From: Bosea sp. RAC05
Lineage (GTDB): Bacteria; Pseudomonadota; Alphaproteobacteria; Rhizobiales; Beijerinckiaceae
DNA length: 64,000 nt
Reading direction: 5' to 3'
Assembly: GCF_001713455.1 (NCBI RefSeq)
Contig: NZ_CP016464.1
Coordinates: forward strand, 4,078,001 to 4,142,000
In this document: positions 35,261 to 44,300 of the stretch, one piece after another
How the letters are laid out: each line of letters opens with the position of its first letter
Numbering within the stretch: the first letter of the stretch is position 1
Program-made: the position numbers and the translations under genes
The notes under the pieces: generated by a model
The model's input: the letters and a program-made list of their open reading frames with translations, nothing else
Told to the model about the DNA's origin: nothing
Database searches by the model: none

Positions 35261-36145
35261 ATGGCTCAGCATCAGGACAATCACGAGGTGGACGCCCATA
35301 CCGGCGTGTCCACGACCGGCCATGAATGGGACGGGATCCGCGAACTCAACACGCCGCTGCCGCGCTGGTGGCTCGGCATCTTCTACGCCACCATCGTCTG
35401 GGCCGTGGGATACTGGATCGTCTATCCGGCCTGGCCGCTGATCACCACGACGACCCAGGGCGTGATCGGCTACGCCTCGCGCAACGACATCGCCCGCGAT
35501 CTCGCTCTGCTGCAGCAGCAGCGCGCCGGCCAGGCACAGGGGCTGACCGAGGCGTCGCTGGAGCAGATCAAGGCTGATCCCTCGCTCTTCCGCATCGCCA
35601 TGGCGCAGGGCAAGGCGGCCTTCGGCGACAACTGCGCCGCCTGCCACGGCGTCGGCGGCGGCGGAGCCAAGGGCTACCCCAATCTGAACGACGACGAATG
35701 GCTCTGGGGCGGCAGCCTCGGAGAGATTCACCAGACCCTGCAGAACGGCATCCGCGTCGCCGGCAACGCCGAGACGCGCATCAGCCAGATGCCGGCCTTC
35801 GGCAAGGACGGCCTGCTGAAGCCGGCCGAGATCCGCGTCGTCGCCAACCATGTCCGCGCGCTGGCCGGCCTGCCGACGGAGCAGGGCGTGGACCTGGCCA
35901 AGGGGCCCGAGCTGTTCGCCACCAACTGCGCCGCCTGCCATGGCGACGCGGGCAAGGGCAACAAGGAGCTCGGCGCGCCGAACCTGACCGATGCGATCTC
36001 GCTCTACGGCATGGACATGGCCTCGCTCACCGAGACCCTCACCAACAGCCGCGCCGGCGTGATGCCGGCCTGGGGCCAGCGCCTCGACCCCACCACGGTG
36101 AAGGCCCTGACCCTCTACGTCCATTCGCTCGGAGGAGGCCAGTAA
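35261..36145 (+). CDS. ccoP: Cytochrome cbb3 oxidase subunit III, CcoP
   Basis: A 294-residue diheme cytochrome c. An N-terminal domain leads to one transmembrane helix (WWLGIFYATIVWAVGYWIVY). The two heme motifs are NCAACHGVGGGG and NCAACHGDAGKGN, with Met ligands in SQMPAFG and VMPAWGQ. The EWDGIRELNTPLPRWWLG segment is a CcoP hallmark. It receives electrons from the bc1 complex through a soluble cytochrome c and feeds CcoO. Confidence 0.97.
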   Translation: MAQHQDNHEVDAHTGVSTTGHEWDGIRELNTPLPRWWLGIFYATIVWAVGYWIVYPAWPLITTTTQGVIGYASRNDIARDLALLQQQRAGQAQGLTEASLEQIKADPSLFRIAMAQGKAAFGDNCAACHGVGGGGAKGYPNLNDDEWLWGGSLGEIHQTLQNGIRVAGNAETRISQMPAFGKDGLLKPAEIRVVANHVRALAGLPTEQGVDLAKGPELFATNCAACHGDAGKGNKELGAPNLTDAISLYGMDMASLTETLTNSRAGVMPAWGQRLDPTTVKALTLYVHSLGGGQ

Positions 36146-36146
36146 C

Positions 36147-37589
36147 ATGGCCTCCCAGGAGACGGAACTCGGCGACCTGCCGCTCTTCGCGGCAACGAAG
36201 AAGGTCTATCCGCAAAGCGTGTCCGGTCCCTACCGGCGCGCCAAGTGGCTGATCCTCGGGCTCTGTCTCGGCGTGTATTACCTGCTGCCCTTCCTGCGCT
36301 GGGACCGCGGGCCGAACCTGCCGAACCAGGCGGTGCTGGCCGACATCGCCAATGCGCGGTTCTACTTCTTCTTCATCGAGATCTGGCCGCAGGAGGTCTA
36401 CTACTTCACCGGCCTCCTCATCATGGCCGCTTTCGTGCTGTTCATGATGAACGCGATCGCCGGACGGGTCTGGTGCGGCTATCTCTGCCCGCAGACCGTC
36501 TGGACCGACCTCTTCCTGACGGTGGAGCGCTTCTTCGAAGGCGACCGGCGCGAGCGCATCAAGCTCGACGAAGGCCCCTGGACCCCCAACAAGATCTGGC
36601 GAAAGACGGCCAAGCACTTCGTCTGGCTGATGATCGCCTGGTGGACCGGCGGCGCCTGGGTGCTCTACTTCGCCGACGCGCCGACGCTGGTGCGCGATCT
36701 CGCGACGCTCCAGGCCCCGTTCACGGCCTATGCCTTCATCGCGATCCTGACCTTCACGACCTATGCGCTCGCCGGCATCATGCGCGAGCAGGTCTGCAAC
36801 TACATGTGCCCCTGGCCGCGGATCCAGGCTGCGCTCACCGACGACGACGCCCTGAACGTCACCTACCGCTACGACCGTGGCGATCCGCGCGTCTCGGTGA
36901 AGCAGGCGGAACGCCTGCGCGCCCAGGGCGAACCCGCGGGCGACTGCGTCGACTGCCGCCAATGCGTCGCCGTCTGCCCGACCGGCATCGACATCCGCGA
37001 CGGCGCCCAGCTCGACTGCATCCAGTGCGGGCTGTGCATCGACGCCTGCGACAACGTCATGGAGAAGATCAGCCGCCCCAAGGGGCTGATCGCCTACGAC
37101 ACCGACGACAACGTCAAGCGCCGCCTCGCCGGCGAAAAGCCGGTCTACAACCCGCTGCGGCTGCGCACGATGATCTATGCGGCACTGATCCTCGTCGTCG
37201 GCGGAGCCATGGTCTATCAGCTCGCCACGCGCCGCACGATCGAGATGTCCGTGCTGCACGATCGCGCGCCGCTCTTCGTGATGCTGAGCGACGGCTCGAT
37301 CCGCAACGCCTACACCATCCGCATCCTGAACAAGCGGCCCGACGAACGCCCCGTCGCCCTGACGGTGCATGGCCTGCCGGGCGTCCGGATCGAGGCGGTC
37401 GGCGTCGCCGCGACGGCAGATCTGCGCCCGGTCGTCTCGGTCGCGCCCGACTCGTCGCGGGAGGTGCGCGTCCTCGTCACCCTGCCGCCCGACATCCGCC
37501 CCGAGAAGACCCAGACCATCACCTTCACCGCCGCCGATCTCTTCGCCGGCGAGATGGTGACCGCGACCGACCATTTCATCGCGCCCTGA
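36147..37589 (+). CDS. ccoG: Cytochrome oxidase assembly ferredoxin-like protein CcoG
   Basis: A 480-residue membrane protein. Several N-terminal helices surround VWCGYLCPQTVWTD. Cytoplasmic 4Fe-4S motifs are CVDCRQCVAVCPTGIDIRDG and CIQCGLCIDACD. A C-terminal periplasmic Ig-like domain follows the last helix. CcoG is needed for copper handling and cbb3 assembly, where it reduces Cu(II). It begins one base after the ccoP stop. Confidence 0.95.
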   Translation: MASQETELGDLPLFAATKKVYPQSVSGPYRRAKWLILGLCLGVYYLLPFLRWDRGPNLPNQAVLADIANARFYFFFIEIWPQEVYYFTGLLIMAAFVLFMMNAIAGRVWCGYLCPQTVWTDLFLTVERFFEGDRRERIKLDEGPWTPNKIWRKTAKHFVWLMIAWWTGGAWVLYFADAPTLVRDLATLQAPFTAYAFIAILTFTTYALAGIMREQVCNYMCPWPRIQAALTDDDALNVTYRYDRGDPRVSVKQAERLRAQGEPAGDCVDCRQCVAVCPTGIDIRDGAQLDCIQCGLCIDACDNVMEKISRPKGLIAYDTDDNVKRRLAGEKPVYNPLRLRTMIYAALILVVGGAMVYQLATRRTIEMSVLHDRAPLFVMLSDGSIRNAYTIRILNKRPDERPVALTVHGLPGVRIEAVGVAATADLRPVVSVAPDSSREVRVLVTLPPDIRPEKTQTITFTAADLFAGEMVTATDHFIAP

Positions 37590-37600
37590 AGGGGCACGCC

Positions 37601-38149
37601 ATGTCCTGCTGTGGAGCCTTCATCATGCCTGTGGATCTGACAGCGCAGGTTCGTCCGCGCAGCGCCCAGCCCTTCCGTCTCAGCGGCCGCATGGTGGCGG
37701 GCGCGCTGATCGGCTTCTTCCTGGTCGTCGCGGGGGTGAACGCCGTGATGATGACCATCGCGATCACCACCATGCCCGGCGTCGACGTGAAGAGCGCCTA
37801 TGAGACGAGCCAGCGCTTCAACGGCGAGATCGCCCGCATGCAGGCGCAGGAGCAGCGCGGCTGGCAGGCCAGCGCGCAAATCCGCCGGTCGGGAGCCGAT
37901 GCCGTGGTGACGCTGTCGCTGCGCGACAACGCGGGCGCGCCGGTCACCGGCCTTCTCGTCGAGGCGCGGCTCGAACATCCCGCCGCCCGTCGTGAGGATC
38001 ATGCGGCGCCATTGAACGAAGGCTCCGCCGGCGACTACACCGCCATCATCCCGGAGGTTCACGGCGGCCGCTGGACGCTCGCCGTCCAGGCCGCTCGGGG
38101 CACCGAAACGGTCTTCGTCTCGCGCAGCCGCGTCGTGTTGAAGGACTGA
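37601..38149 (+). CDS. ccoH: Cbb3 assembly protein CcoH/FixH
   Basis: A 182-residue FixH-family protein with one N-terminal transmembrane helix (MVAGALIGFFLVVAGVNAVM) and a periplasmic beta-rich domain. The helix continues into MTIAITTMPGVDVKSAYET, the FixH motif. The reading frame opens MSCCGAF, an unusual Cys pair. AAGGGG lies six bases upstream of the ATG at 37601; the ATG at 37625 is an alternative. It associates with CcoN during assembly. Confidence 0.92.
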   Translation: MSCCGAFIMPVDLTAQVRPRSAQPFRLSGRMVAGALIGFFLVVAGVNAVMMTIAITTMPGVDVKSAYETSQRFNGEIARMQAQEQRGWQASAQIRRSGADAVVTLSLRDNAGAPVTGLLVEARLEHPAARREDHAAPLNEGSAGDYTAIIPEVHGGRWTLAVQAARGTETVFVSRSRVVLKD

Positions 38150-38155
38150 GCCGAC

Positions 38156-40363
38156 ATGGCCACGCAGCAGGATCTCTCCGTCTTCGTCCGCCATGGCGAG
38201 GGCGGCGTCGCGGGCATGGAGCTGGCGGTGGAGGGCATTCGCTGCGCCGGCTGCATGCACGCCATCGAGAGCGGGCTGGCCAAGGACGCGTCCATCCTCA
38301 AGGCGCGCGTCAACCTCGCCCTGAAGCGCGTCACCGTCGAGTGGAAGGAGGGCGCGCTGCGGCCGGAGGGCGTCATCGAGCGGCTCGGTGCGCTCGGCTT
38401 CAAGGCCTATCCCTTCCTGCCCTCGGCCGAGCGCGACAGCGTCACGCTCGAGGAGCGCCGGCTGCTGCGCTACCTCGCCGTCGCGGGCTTTGCCGCCATG
38501 AACATCATGCTGCTGTCGGTCTCGGTCTGGTCTGGCGCCAATGGCGACCTCAGCCCGGTCACGCGCGACTTCTTCCATTGGCTCTCGGCCCTGATCGCTC
38601 TGCCGACCGCGGCCTATGCCGGGCGCCCCTTCTTCGAGAGCGCGCTGCGGGCCCTGCGCGCGGGCGGCGTCAACATGGACGTCCCGATCACACTCGGCAT
38701 CGTGCTCGCGCTCGGCATGTCTGTCGTCGAGACGGCCAACCATTCCGACCACGCCTATTTCGACGGCGCGGTCATGCTGATCTTCTTCCTGCTGATCGGC
38801 CGCTATCTCGACCAGATGATGCGGCGGCGCACGCGCGACCTCGCCGGCAATCTCGCCGCGCTGAAGGCGGAGACCGCGACGCGGCTGCTGCCGGACGGCA
38901 CCACCGTGACCCTGCCGATCGCCGCGATCGCGCCGGGCGACCTCGTCCTCGTCCAGCCGGGCGAGCGCGTCTGCGTCGACGGCCGCGTCGAGAGCGGCCG
39001 CTCGGAGATCGACCGCAGCCTCGTCACCGGGGAGACCGACCCCGCCCCGATCGCCGCCGGCGGCCAGGTCCATGCCGGCACGATGAACCTGTCCGGCGCC
39101 CTGTCGGTCCGCGTCGAGGCGGCCGGCACCGGTACGCTGCTCGACGAAATCGACAAGCTGATGGCCCAGGCCGTCGAGAGCCGCTCGCGCTATGTGCGCC
39201 TCTCGGATCGCGCCGCGCGGCTCTATGCCCCGCTCGTCCACGCCACGGCGCTGGCCACGCTGGTCGGCTGGATCGTCTTCGGCCTCGCCTGGCAGCAGGC
39301 GCTGATCATCGCCATCACCGTGCTGATAATCACCTGCCCCTGCGCGCTGGGACTGGCGATTCCCGCCGTGCAGGTCGTCGCCGCCTCGGCGCTGTTCCGC
39401 CGCCAGGTGATGCTCAAGGAGGGCGACGCGCTGGAGCGGCTGGCCGAGGCCGACATGGTCGTGTTCGACAAGACCGGCACCCTGACGCTGCCCGAGCCCG
39501 ATCTCCTCAATGCGGATGCGATCGGCCCCGAGATCCTGCGGGCCGCCGCCTCGCTCGCCGCGGCCAGCCGCCACCCCCTCGCCCAAGCGATCGGGCGCGC
39601 GGCCGGCAGCCCCGCCCCCTGCGCCGAGACGCAGGAGCATCGCGGGTTGGGCATCGCCGCGCTCGTCGCGGGCGAGGAGATGCGGCTGGGCAGCCCGGCC
39701 TTCTGCGAGGCCGAGGCGCTCGCAGCGGAAGCCGGCGCCCGCTTCCCCACCGCCTCGCTCATTGCCTGGCGGCACGGCGACCGGCGCGCCGTCTTCGCCG
39801 TCGGCCAGAAGCTGCGCCCCGATGCGCGCGCCTGCGTCGAGGCGCTGCGCCGCCTCGGCCTCGAGCCCATGATCCTCTCGGGTGATCGCGAGGCGGCGGT
39901 CGCCGCCGTCGCCCGCGACCTCGGCATCGCCGACTGGCGCTCGGGCCTGCGGCCCGACGAGAAGCTGCACGCGCTCGACGATCTCGCGAAGCACGGCCGC
40001 AAGGTCCTGATGGTCGGCGACGGACTCAACGATGCTCCCGCCCTGGCCAAGGCCCATGTCTCGATGTCGCCGATCAGTGCGACCCACCTCGCCCAGGCGG
40101 CGGCCGACATCGTCTTCCTCGGTGACAGCCTCAACCCCGTGGCGACCAGCCTCGCCATCGCCCGCAAGGCCCGCGCGCTGATGATGGAGAACCTCTGGTT
40201 CGCGGTGCTCTACAACGCCATCGCCGTGCCCATCGCCATCGCCGGCCTGGCGACCCCGCTGGTCGCCGCCGCCGCCATGTCCGGCTCGTCCCTGGTGGTG
40301 ACGCTCAACGCGCTGCGCGCGGCGCACCGGCCGGTCGCGGCGATCGAGGAGGCTGCGTCATGA
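38156..40363 (+). CDS. ccoI: Copper-translocating P-type ATPase CcoI
   Basis: A 735-residue P1B ATPase. The N-terminal metal-binding domain has GIRCAGCMHAIES. The transmembrane copper motif is ITCPCALGLAIP. The phosphorylation site is VFDKTGTLT, and the hinge is VGDGLNDAPALA. The SLVTGETDP segment is the actuator loop. CcoI delivers copper to the cbb3 oxidase rather than serving for detoxification. Its stop overlaps the ccoS start (ATGA). Confidence 0.96.
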   Translation: MATQQDLSVFVRHGEGGVAGMELAVEGIRCAGCMHAIESGLAKDASILKARVNLALKRVTVEWKEGALRPEGVIERLGALGFKAYPFLPSAERDSVTLEERRLLRYLAVAGFAAMNIMLLSVSVWSGANGDLSPVTRDFFHWLSALIALPTAAYAGRPFFESALRALRAGGVNMDVPITLGIVLALGMSVVETANHSDHAYFDGAVMLIFFLLIGRYLDQMMRRRTRDLAGNLAALKAETATRLLPDGTTVTLPIAAIAPGDLVLVQPGERVCVDGRVESGRSEIDRSLVTGETDPAPIAAGGQVHAGTMNLSGALSVRVEAAGTGTLLDEIDKLMAQAVESRSRYVRLSDRAARLYAPLVHATALATLVGWIVFGLAWQQALIIAITVLIITCPCALGLAIPAVQVVAASALFRRQVMLKEGDALERLAEADMVVFDKTGTLTLPEPDLLNADAIGPEILRAAASLAAASRHPLAQAIGRAAGSPAPCAETQEHRGLGIAALVAGEEMRLGSPAFCEAEALAAEAGARFPTASLIAWRHGDRRAVFAVGQKLRPDARACVEALRRLGLEPMILSGDREAAVAAVARDLGIADWRSGLRPDEKLHALDDLAKHGRKVLMVGDGLNDAPALAKAHVSMSPISATHLAQAAADIVFLGDSLNPVATSLAIARKARALMMENLWFAVLYNAIAVPIAIAGLATPLVAAAAMSGSSLVVTLNALRAAHRPVAAIEEAAS

Positions 40364-40602
40364 ACATTCTCGTCGTGCTGTTTCCGCTGGCGCTGGGCAT
40401 GGGCCTCGCCGGGCTGGCGGCCTTCTTCTGGTGCATGCGGACGGGCCAGTACGCCGACATCGAGGGTTCGGCCTGGCGCGTGCTGCAGGATGACGACCTC
40501 GGGCTCGAGGCGGATGGGCTGGACGACCGGCCCGACGAAACGGTGCCTCAGCCGAAGGCCGGAGACCGCCGCGCCCCTTCATTGACACAGGGCCCGATCT
40601 GA
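40360..40602 (+). CDS. ccoS: Cbb3 assembly protein CcoS
   Basis: An 80-residue protein with one N-terminal helix (ILVVLFPLALGMGLAGLAAFFW) followed by MRTGQYADIEGSAWRVLQDD, the CcoS hallmark. The C-terminal tail is longer than the minimal family. CcoS is needed for cofactor insertion into CcoN. It ends the operon. Confidence 0.94.
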   Translation: MNILVVLFPLALGMGLAGLAAFFWCMRTGQYADIEGSAWRVLQDDDLGLEADGLDDRPDETVPQPKAGDRRAPSLTQGPI

Positions 40603-40677
40603 AACATGGGGTGACCCTGCGGGGACCGTGTTCGGCAACGGACTCGCTCCCTCTCCTGACCGGGCGGAACGGGCCTC

Positions 40678-41706
40678 ATGACCACGGTTTCACCCCGCCG
40701 CGTCCTGCTCACCGGCGCGGCCGGCTTCGTCGGTTACCATGTCACGCAGGCGCTGCTGGCGCGCGGCATCGCCGTGCTCGGGATCGACAACCTGACGCCC
40801 TATTACGATCCCGCTCTCAAGCAGGCCCGGCTCGACAGGCTCCTGCCGCAAGAGGGGTTTCGCTTCGAGCCGATCGACATCGCCGACCATGACGCGCTCG
40901 CCGGCGCTTTCTCCCGCTTCGCGCCGGACGTCGTGATCCATCTGGCGGCACAGGCCGGCGTGCGCTACTCGCTCGACAATCCCCGCGCCTACGCCCACTC
41001 CAACCTCGACGGCTTCCTCTCGGTGCTGGAGGCCTGCCGGCACCACCCCGTCCAGCATCTCGTCTATGCCTCGTCCAGTTCCGTCTACGGCGCCAACGCG
41101 AAGGTGCCCTTCAGCGAGCATGACGGCGCCGACCATCCCGTCTCGCTCTACGCCGCGACCAAGCGCGCCAACGAGCTGATGGCCCACAGCTATGCGCAGC
41201 TCTACGGCATCCCCGCGACCGGCCTGCGCTTCTTCACCGTCTACGGCCCCTGGGGCCGGCCGGACATGGCCTATTTCAAGTTCACCAAGGCGATCCTCGA
41301 AGGCCGGCCGATCGACGTCTATGCCGAGGCGGAGATGAGCCGGGACTTCACCTATGTCGACGACATCAGCGAGGCGATCGTGCGCCTCGCGGCCCTGCCG
41401 CCCGCCCCGGGCGGGGCCGGCGCCGGCCAGGACCCCGCCACGGCGGACGCGCCCTGGCGGATCTACAACATCGGCAACCACACGCCCGTCCGCCTCGACC
41501 GCTTCATCGCGGTGATCGAGGCCGCCTGCGGCAAGACCGCGATCAAGCGCCATCTGCCGATGCAGCCGGGCGACGTCCGCGCGACCTATGCCGACGTGTC
41601 GGACCTGATGGCCCGCGTCGACTTCAGGCCCGATACGCCGATCGAGACCGGCATCGCGCGCTTCGTCGCCTGGTATCGCGACTTCTACGGGATGGCGCAG
41701 GCGTGA
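40678..41706 (+). CDS. NAD-dependent sugar-nucleotide epimerase (UDP-glucuronate 4-epimerase-like)
   Basis: A 342-residue extended SDR. The cofactor motif VLLTGAAGFVGYHVTQALL is at the N-terminus. Catalytic residues are in YASSSSVYGANAKVPFSEHD and SLYAATKRANELMAHSY (YxxxK). LRFFTVYGPWGRPDMAYFKF is characteristic of the UDP-glucuronate 4-epimerase group. That enzyme makes UDP-galacturonate from UDP-glucuronate, which fits the UDP-glucose dehydrogenase at 58.8-60.1 kb. It lies 75 bases after ccoS and may have its own promoter. Convergent with the chemoreceptor gene with no gap. Confidence 0.88.
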   Translation: MTTVSPRRVLLTGAAGFVGYHVTQALLARGIAVLGIDNLTPYYDPALKQARLDRLLPQEGFRFEPIDIADHDALAGAFSRFAPDVVIHLAAQAGVRYSLDNPRAYAHSNLDGFLSVLEACRHHPVQHLVYASSSSVYGANAKVPFSEHDGADHPVSLYAATKRANELMAHSYAQLYGIPATGLRFFTVYGPWGRPDMAYFKFTKAILEGRPIDVYAEAEMSRDFTYVDDISEAIVRLAALPPAPGGAGAGQDPATADAPWRIYNIGNHTPVRLDRFIAVIEAACGKTAIKRHLPMQPGDVRATYADVSDLMARVDFRPDTPIETGIARFVAWYRDFYGMAQA

Positions 41707-43290
41707 TCAGTTCCTGACGACGTCGCGCGAGAACCGGGCAACCGATTCGTCGAGCCGGCGGGCCGAGGCGTCGACGCCGGCGGCGGCAGCCGAGACCTGA
41801 CGGCCATTGTCCATGGTGCGCGCCGCATCCGCGACGACGAGATCGATCGCCGCCGTGGTGTTCTCCGCCTCGCGCACGGTGCCCGCCAGCAGGGCGACCA
41901 TGGTTCGGATCGCCTCGGCCTGCTGATCGACGGCGACGACGATGTCGCCGGTCACCCCGACGATCGCATCGGTGGAGACGCTGATGTTCATCACCGCCGC
42001 CAGCGAGCGTTCCGTCGCGGCGCGCACCTCTTCGATGCGCTCCGAGATCTCCTGCGTGGCCGCCTCGGTGCGGGCCGCCAGCCCCTTCACCTCGGTGGCG
42101 ACGACGGCGAAGCCACGCCCGGCCAGCCCGGCGCGGGCCGCCTCGATGGTCGCGTTGAGCGCGAGCAGATTGGTCTGGGCCGCGATCTCCCGGATCAGGG
42201 CCGAAACATCGCCGATGTCGCGCACCGCCTGCGTCAGCTGCGTCTTCACGGCAATCGAGGCCGCGACGTCCGAGGCCGCCGTCCGCACCAGCTGCGTGGT
42301 CTTGTCGGCCTCGGCGCGGATCTGCGCGATCGTGTTGGTGAGCCGGTGTGAATGGGATTCGACGCAGGTGATGTCGCTCATGGCTTCCGACACCTTCGTC
42401 AGCACGCCGGCGAGCTTGTCCTGCGATCGCTGGGAGATCGAGACGAGTTGCTCGGCCGCACCGTTCATGTGGTCGACCGACTGGAAGACCGGCTGCAGGA
42501 TCGCGCCGATCTCTTGCCGGAAGGCCGCTGCCTGCCGCTCGACCTCTTCGCGTCGCGCCTCCTCGACCCGAGCCTGGGCCTTCGCTTCCTGCCCGAGCGC
42601 CTGGGCGCTGCTGATGGCGCGGACGCGGTCGATGAAGAGTTGCGCCATGCTGCGCAGCGAGACCAGCATCACCGAGCCGTAGATCGCCTGGAAGGTCAGG
42701 TTCTCGAGCATGTGATCGCCCGGCGACAGCGCGATGTGGATCACGCGCGCACCCAGGATGATCCCTGCGAAGAGCAGCGCCGCCGACGGCATGCTCGCCA
42801 TCGTGAAGGTCCCCGCGCAGACGAGGCCGGCGAGCAGCGTCGCGGTCAGCACCTCCATCTCCGGGACGGCGATGGGATTGAAGACGACGGCCATGACCAC
42901 CCAGGGCAGCGCCATCAGGGCGGAGTCGATCAGGATGCGGTCGTTGAACTTGGCCGAGGGGCTATCCTCGCGATTGCGTTCGCGGATCCGCGTGATGCGC
43001 AGGATGCCGAGGACGCCGATCGCGACCACCGCCGCACTCCAGAACAGCGGAAACCAGAGCCAGCCATGGATCATCGCCGTGATCGCGACCAGCACGGCGG
43101 ACAGGAGATTGGAGAGCAGGATGGCGGGAAGAACGCGCGCGAACAGATTGCCCTGCGCCTTGCGCAGGGCCGCCGCTTCGGGCTCGTCCAGCCGTGACAG
43201 GCCCAATAAGCGGCTGACCCACGCATCGTAGCGCGCCGGCCATGAGTCTCTCACCGTGAGGGCTGTCGACGCCGGCTTCGTCACGTTCAC
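41707..43290 (-). CDS. Methyl-accepting chemotaxis protein with a six-helix membrane sensor
   Basis: A 527-residue chemoreceptor. About six hydrophobic segments lie at residues 50-220 (for example [20 protein letters not shown] and [17 protein letters not shown] stretches), with no large periplasmic domain. A coiled coil and the signalling tip follow, with [20 protein letters not shown] and [20 protein letters not shown]. No HAMP is obvious. Such proteins couple to CheW/CheA. I choose GTG 43290 with GGAG six bases upstream; the ATG at 43326 has no Shine-Dalgarno. Its stop directly abuts the epimerase stop. The membrane-embedded input suggests sensing of a membrane-soluble or energy signal. 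Confidence 0.88.
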   Translation of the reverse strand: MNVTKPASTALTVRDSWPARYDAWVSRLLGLSRLDEPEAAALRKAQGNLFARVLPAILLSNLLSAVLVAITAMIHGWLWFPLFWSAAVVAIGVLGILRITRIRERNREDSPSAKFNDRILIDSALMALPWVVMAVVFNPIAVPEMEVLTATLLAGLVCAGTFTMASMPSAALLFAGIILGARVIHIALSPGDHMLENLTFQAIYGSVMLVSLRSMAQLFIDRVRAISSAQALGQEAKAQARVEEARREEVERQAAAFRQEIGAILQPVFQSVDHMNGAAEQLVSISQRSQDKLAGVLTKVSEAMSDITCVESHSHRLTNTIAQIRAEADKTTQLVRTAASDVAASIAVKTQLTQAVRDIGDVSALIREIAAQTNLLALNATIEAARAGLAGRGFAVVATEVKGLAARTEAATQEISERIEEVRAATERSLAAVMNISVSTDAIVGVTGDIVVAVDQQAEAIRTMVALLAGTVREAENTTAAIDLVVADAARTMDNGRQVSAAAAGVDASARRLDESVARFSRDVVRN

Positions 43291-43389
43291 GCTCAACTCC
43301 CGCGACCAGGGCCAAGCGGGAAACATCGCAGAGACGTCTCAAGGGTCCGTTAACGATAACGTCGTCGAGGCTGCGCCAGGGAGGGGTAC

Positions 43390-43405
43390 CGGGCCAAACG
43401 GCCCG
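43390..43405 (-). terminator. Hairpin after the RraA-like gene
   Basis: CGGGCC (43390-43395) and GGCCCG (43400-43405) form a six-base stem with a four-base loop just past the RraA-like gene stop. No T-run follows on the minus strand, so this is a weak call. Confidence 0.35.
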
Positions 43406-43414
43406 CGGCGGCGG

Positions 43415-44128
43415 TCAGGACCAGCCAGGTCGCCACGCCGCGAATTCGGCCTTGGTCTGCTCGTTCGCTGGATAGAGCCCGAAGATGCCCTGCCCGCCGC
43501 GCACGCGCTCAGCGACGAAATCCTCGTAGGCCGTCTGCTCATAGACTTCGGGCGCGATCTCGTTGGCGAGATGGGCGGGAATGACGCACACCCCCTCGCC
43601 ATCGCCGACGATGATGTCGCCGGGATAGACGGCGACATCGCCGCAGGCGATCGGCGCGTTGATGTCGAGCGCGTGGTGGCGGATCAGGTTGGTCGGCGCG
43701 CTCGGGCGGTTGTGATAGGCTGGGATCACCATGGCTGCGATCTCGGGGGAGTCCCGGAAGCCACCATCGGTGACAATGCCCGCGACGCCGCGCTGCATCA
43801 GCCGCGACACCAGGATGCCGCCGGCCGAGGCCGCGCGCGGGTCCTTGCGTGAGTCGATCACCATGACATGGCCGGGCGGGCAATCCTCGACCGCGCGGCG
43901 CTGGGGATGCTGCGTCCCCTCGAAGGTGCCGAGATGATCGAGATCCTCCCGCGCCGGGATGTAGCGCAGCGTGAACGCCTCGCCGACCATGCTCTCCGCC
44001 TTCTGGCTGAGCGGCCGCACGTCCTGGATGAAGACGTTGCGGAAGCCGCGCTTGAACAGCGCCGTGGTCAGCGTCGCGGTCGAGACGCGCTTGAGCTTCT
44101 TGCGGTTGTCGTCGGTGAGGGTGGTCAT
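43415..44128 (-). CDS. RraA-like aldolase (4-hydroxy-4-methyl-2-oxoglutarate aldolase family)
   Basis: A 237-residue RraA-fold protein. It starts MTTLTDDNRKKLKRVSTATL at ATG 44128 and has GEAFTLRYIPAREDLDHLG, then VMVIDSRKDPRAASAGGILV, the ligand-binding region, and GVAGIVTDGGFRDSPEIAAM, where the conserved Arg/Asp bind substrate and metal. This group is commonly annotated as ribonuclease activity regulator but most are aldolases or decarboxylases in aromatic or sugar-acid catabolism. It is co-directional with the TTT receptor gene, and the DapA and IlvD enzymes lie divergently nearby, supporting a sugar-acid role. Confidence 0.85.
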   Translation of the reverse strand: MTTLTDDNRKKLKRVSTATLTTALFKRGFRNVFIQDVRPLSQKAESMVGEAFTLRYIPAREDLDHLGTFEGTQHPQRRAVEDCPPGHVMVIDSRKDPRAASAGGILVSRLMQRGVAGIVTDGGFRDSPEIAAMVIPAYHNRPSAPTNLIRHHALDINAPIACGDVAVYPGDIIVGDGEGVCVIPAHLANEIAPEVYEQTAYEDFVAERVRGGQGIFGLYPANEQTKAEFAAWRPGWS

Positions 44129-44171
44129 GGCATATCCAAACATCTGCTTAGGGTGAAGGCTCGACGTTCAT

Positions 44172-44258
44172 CGTCAGTGCGAGCGGAGTGAAGCAATCCA
44201 GGGGGCTCGCCCTACGCCGTCCTGGATTGCTTCGTCGCTGACGCTCCTCGCAATGACG
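44172..44258. repeat. Palindromic repeat with GCAATCCAGG/CCTGGATTGC core
   Basis: GAAGCAATCCAGG (44190-44202) and CCTGGATTGCTTC (44221-44233) are a perfect 13-base inverted pair. The element is bounded by CGTCAGTGCGAGC (44172) and GCTCCTCGCAATGACG (to 44258). It lies between the same-strand TTT-receptor and RraA-like genes. A distinct family from the GGATCC elements but with similar CGTCA/TGACG ends. Confidence 0.75.
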
Positions 44259-44300
44259 GCAAGGCAGGCGGCCGCGCTGGCGGGATGACCGGCCCTTCGA

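Noticed and set aside
37310..40327. A 1005-codon open frame on the minus strand
   Set aside because: It is antisense to ccoG, ccoH and ccoI, which have complete catalytic motifs; the translation shows no domain.
40580..40600. TTGACAC...GGGCCCGAT near the end of ccoS as an FNR box or promoter
   Set aside because: The second half does not match ATCAA and the sequence is within the ccoS coding region.
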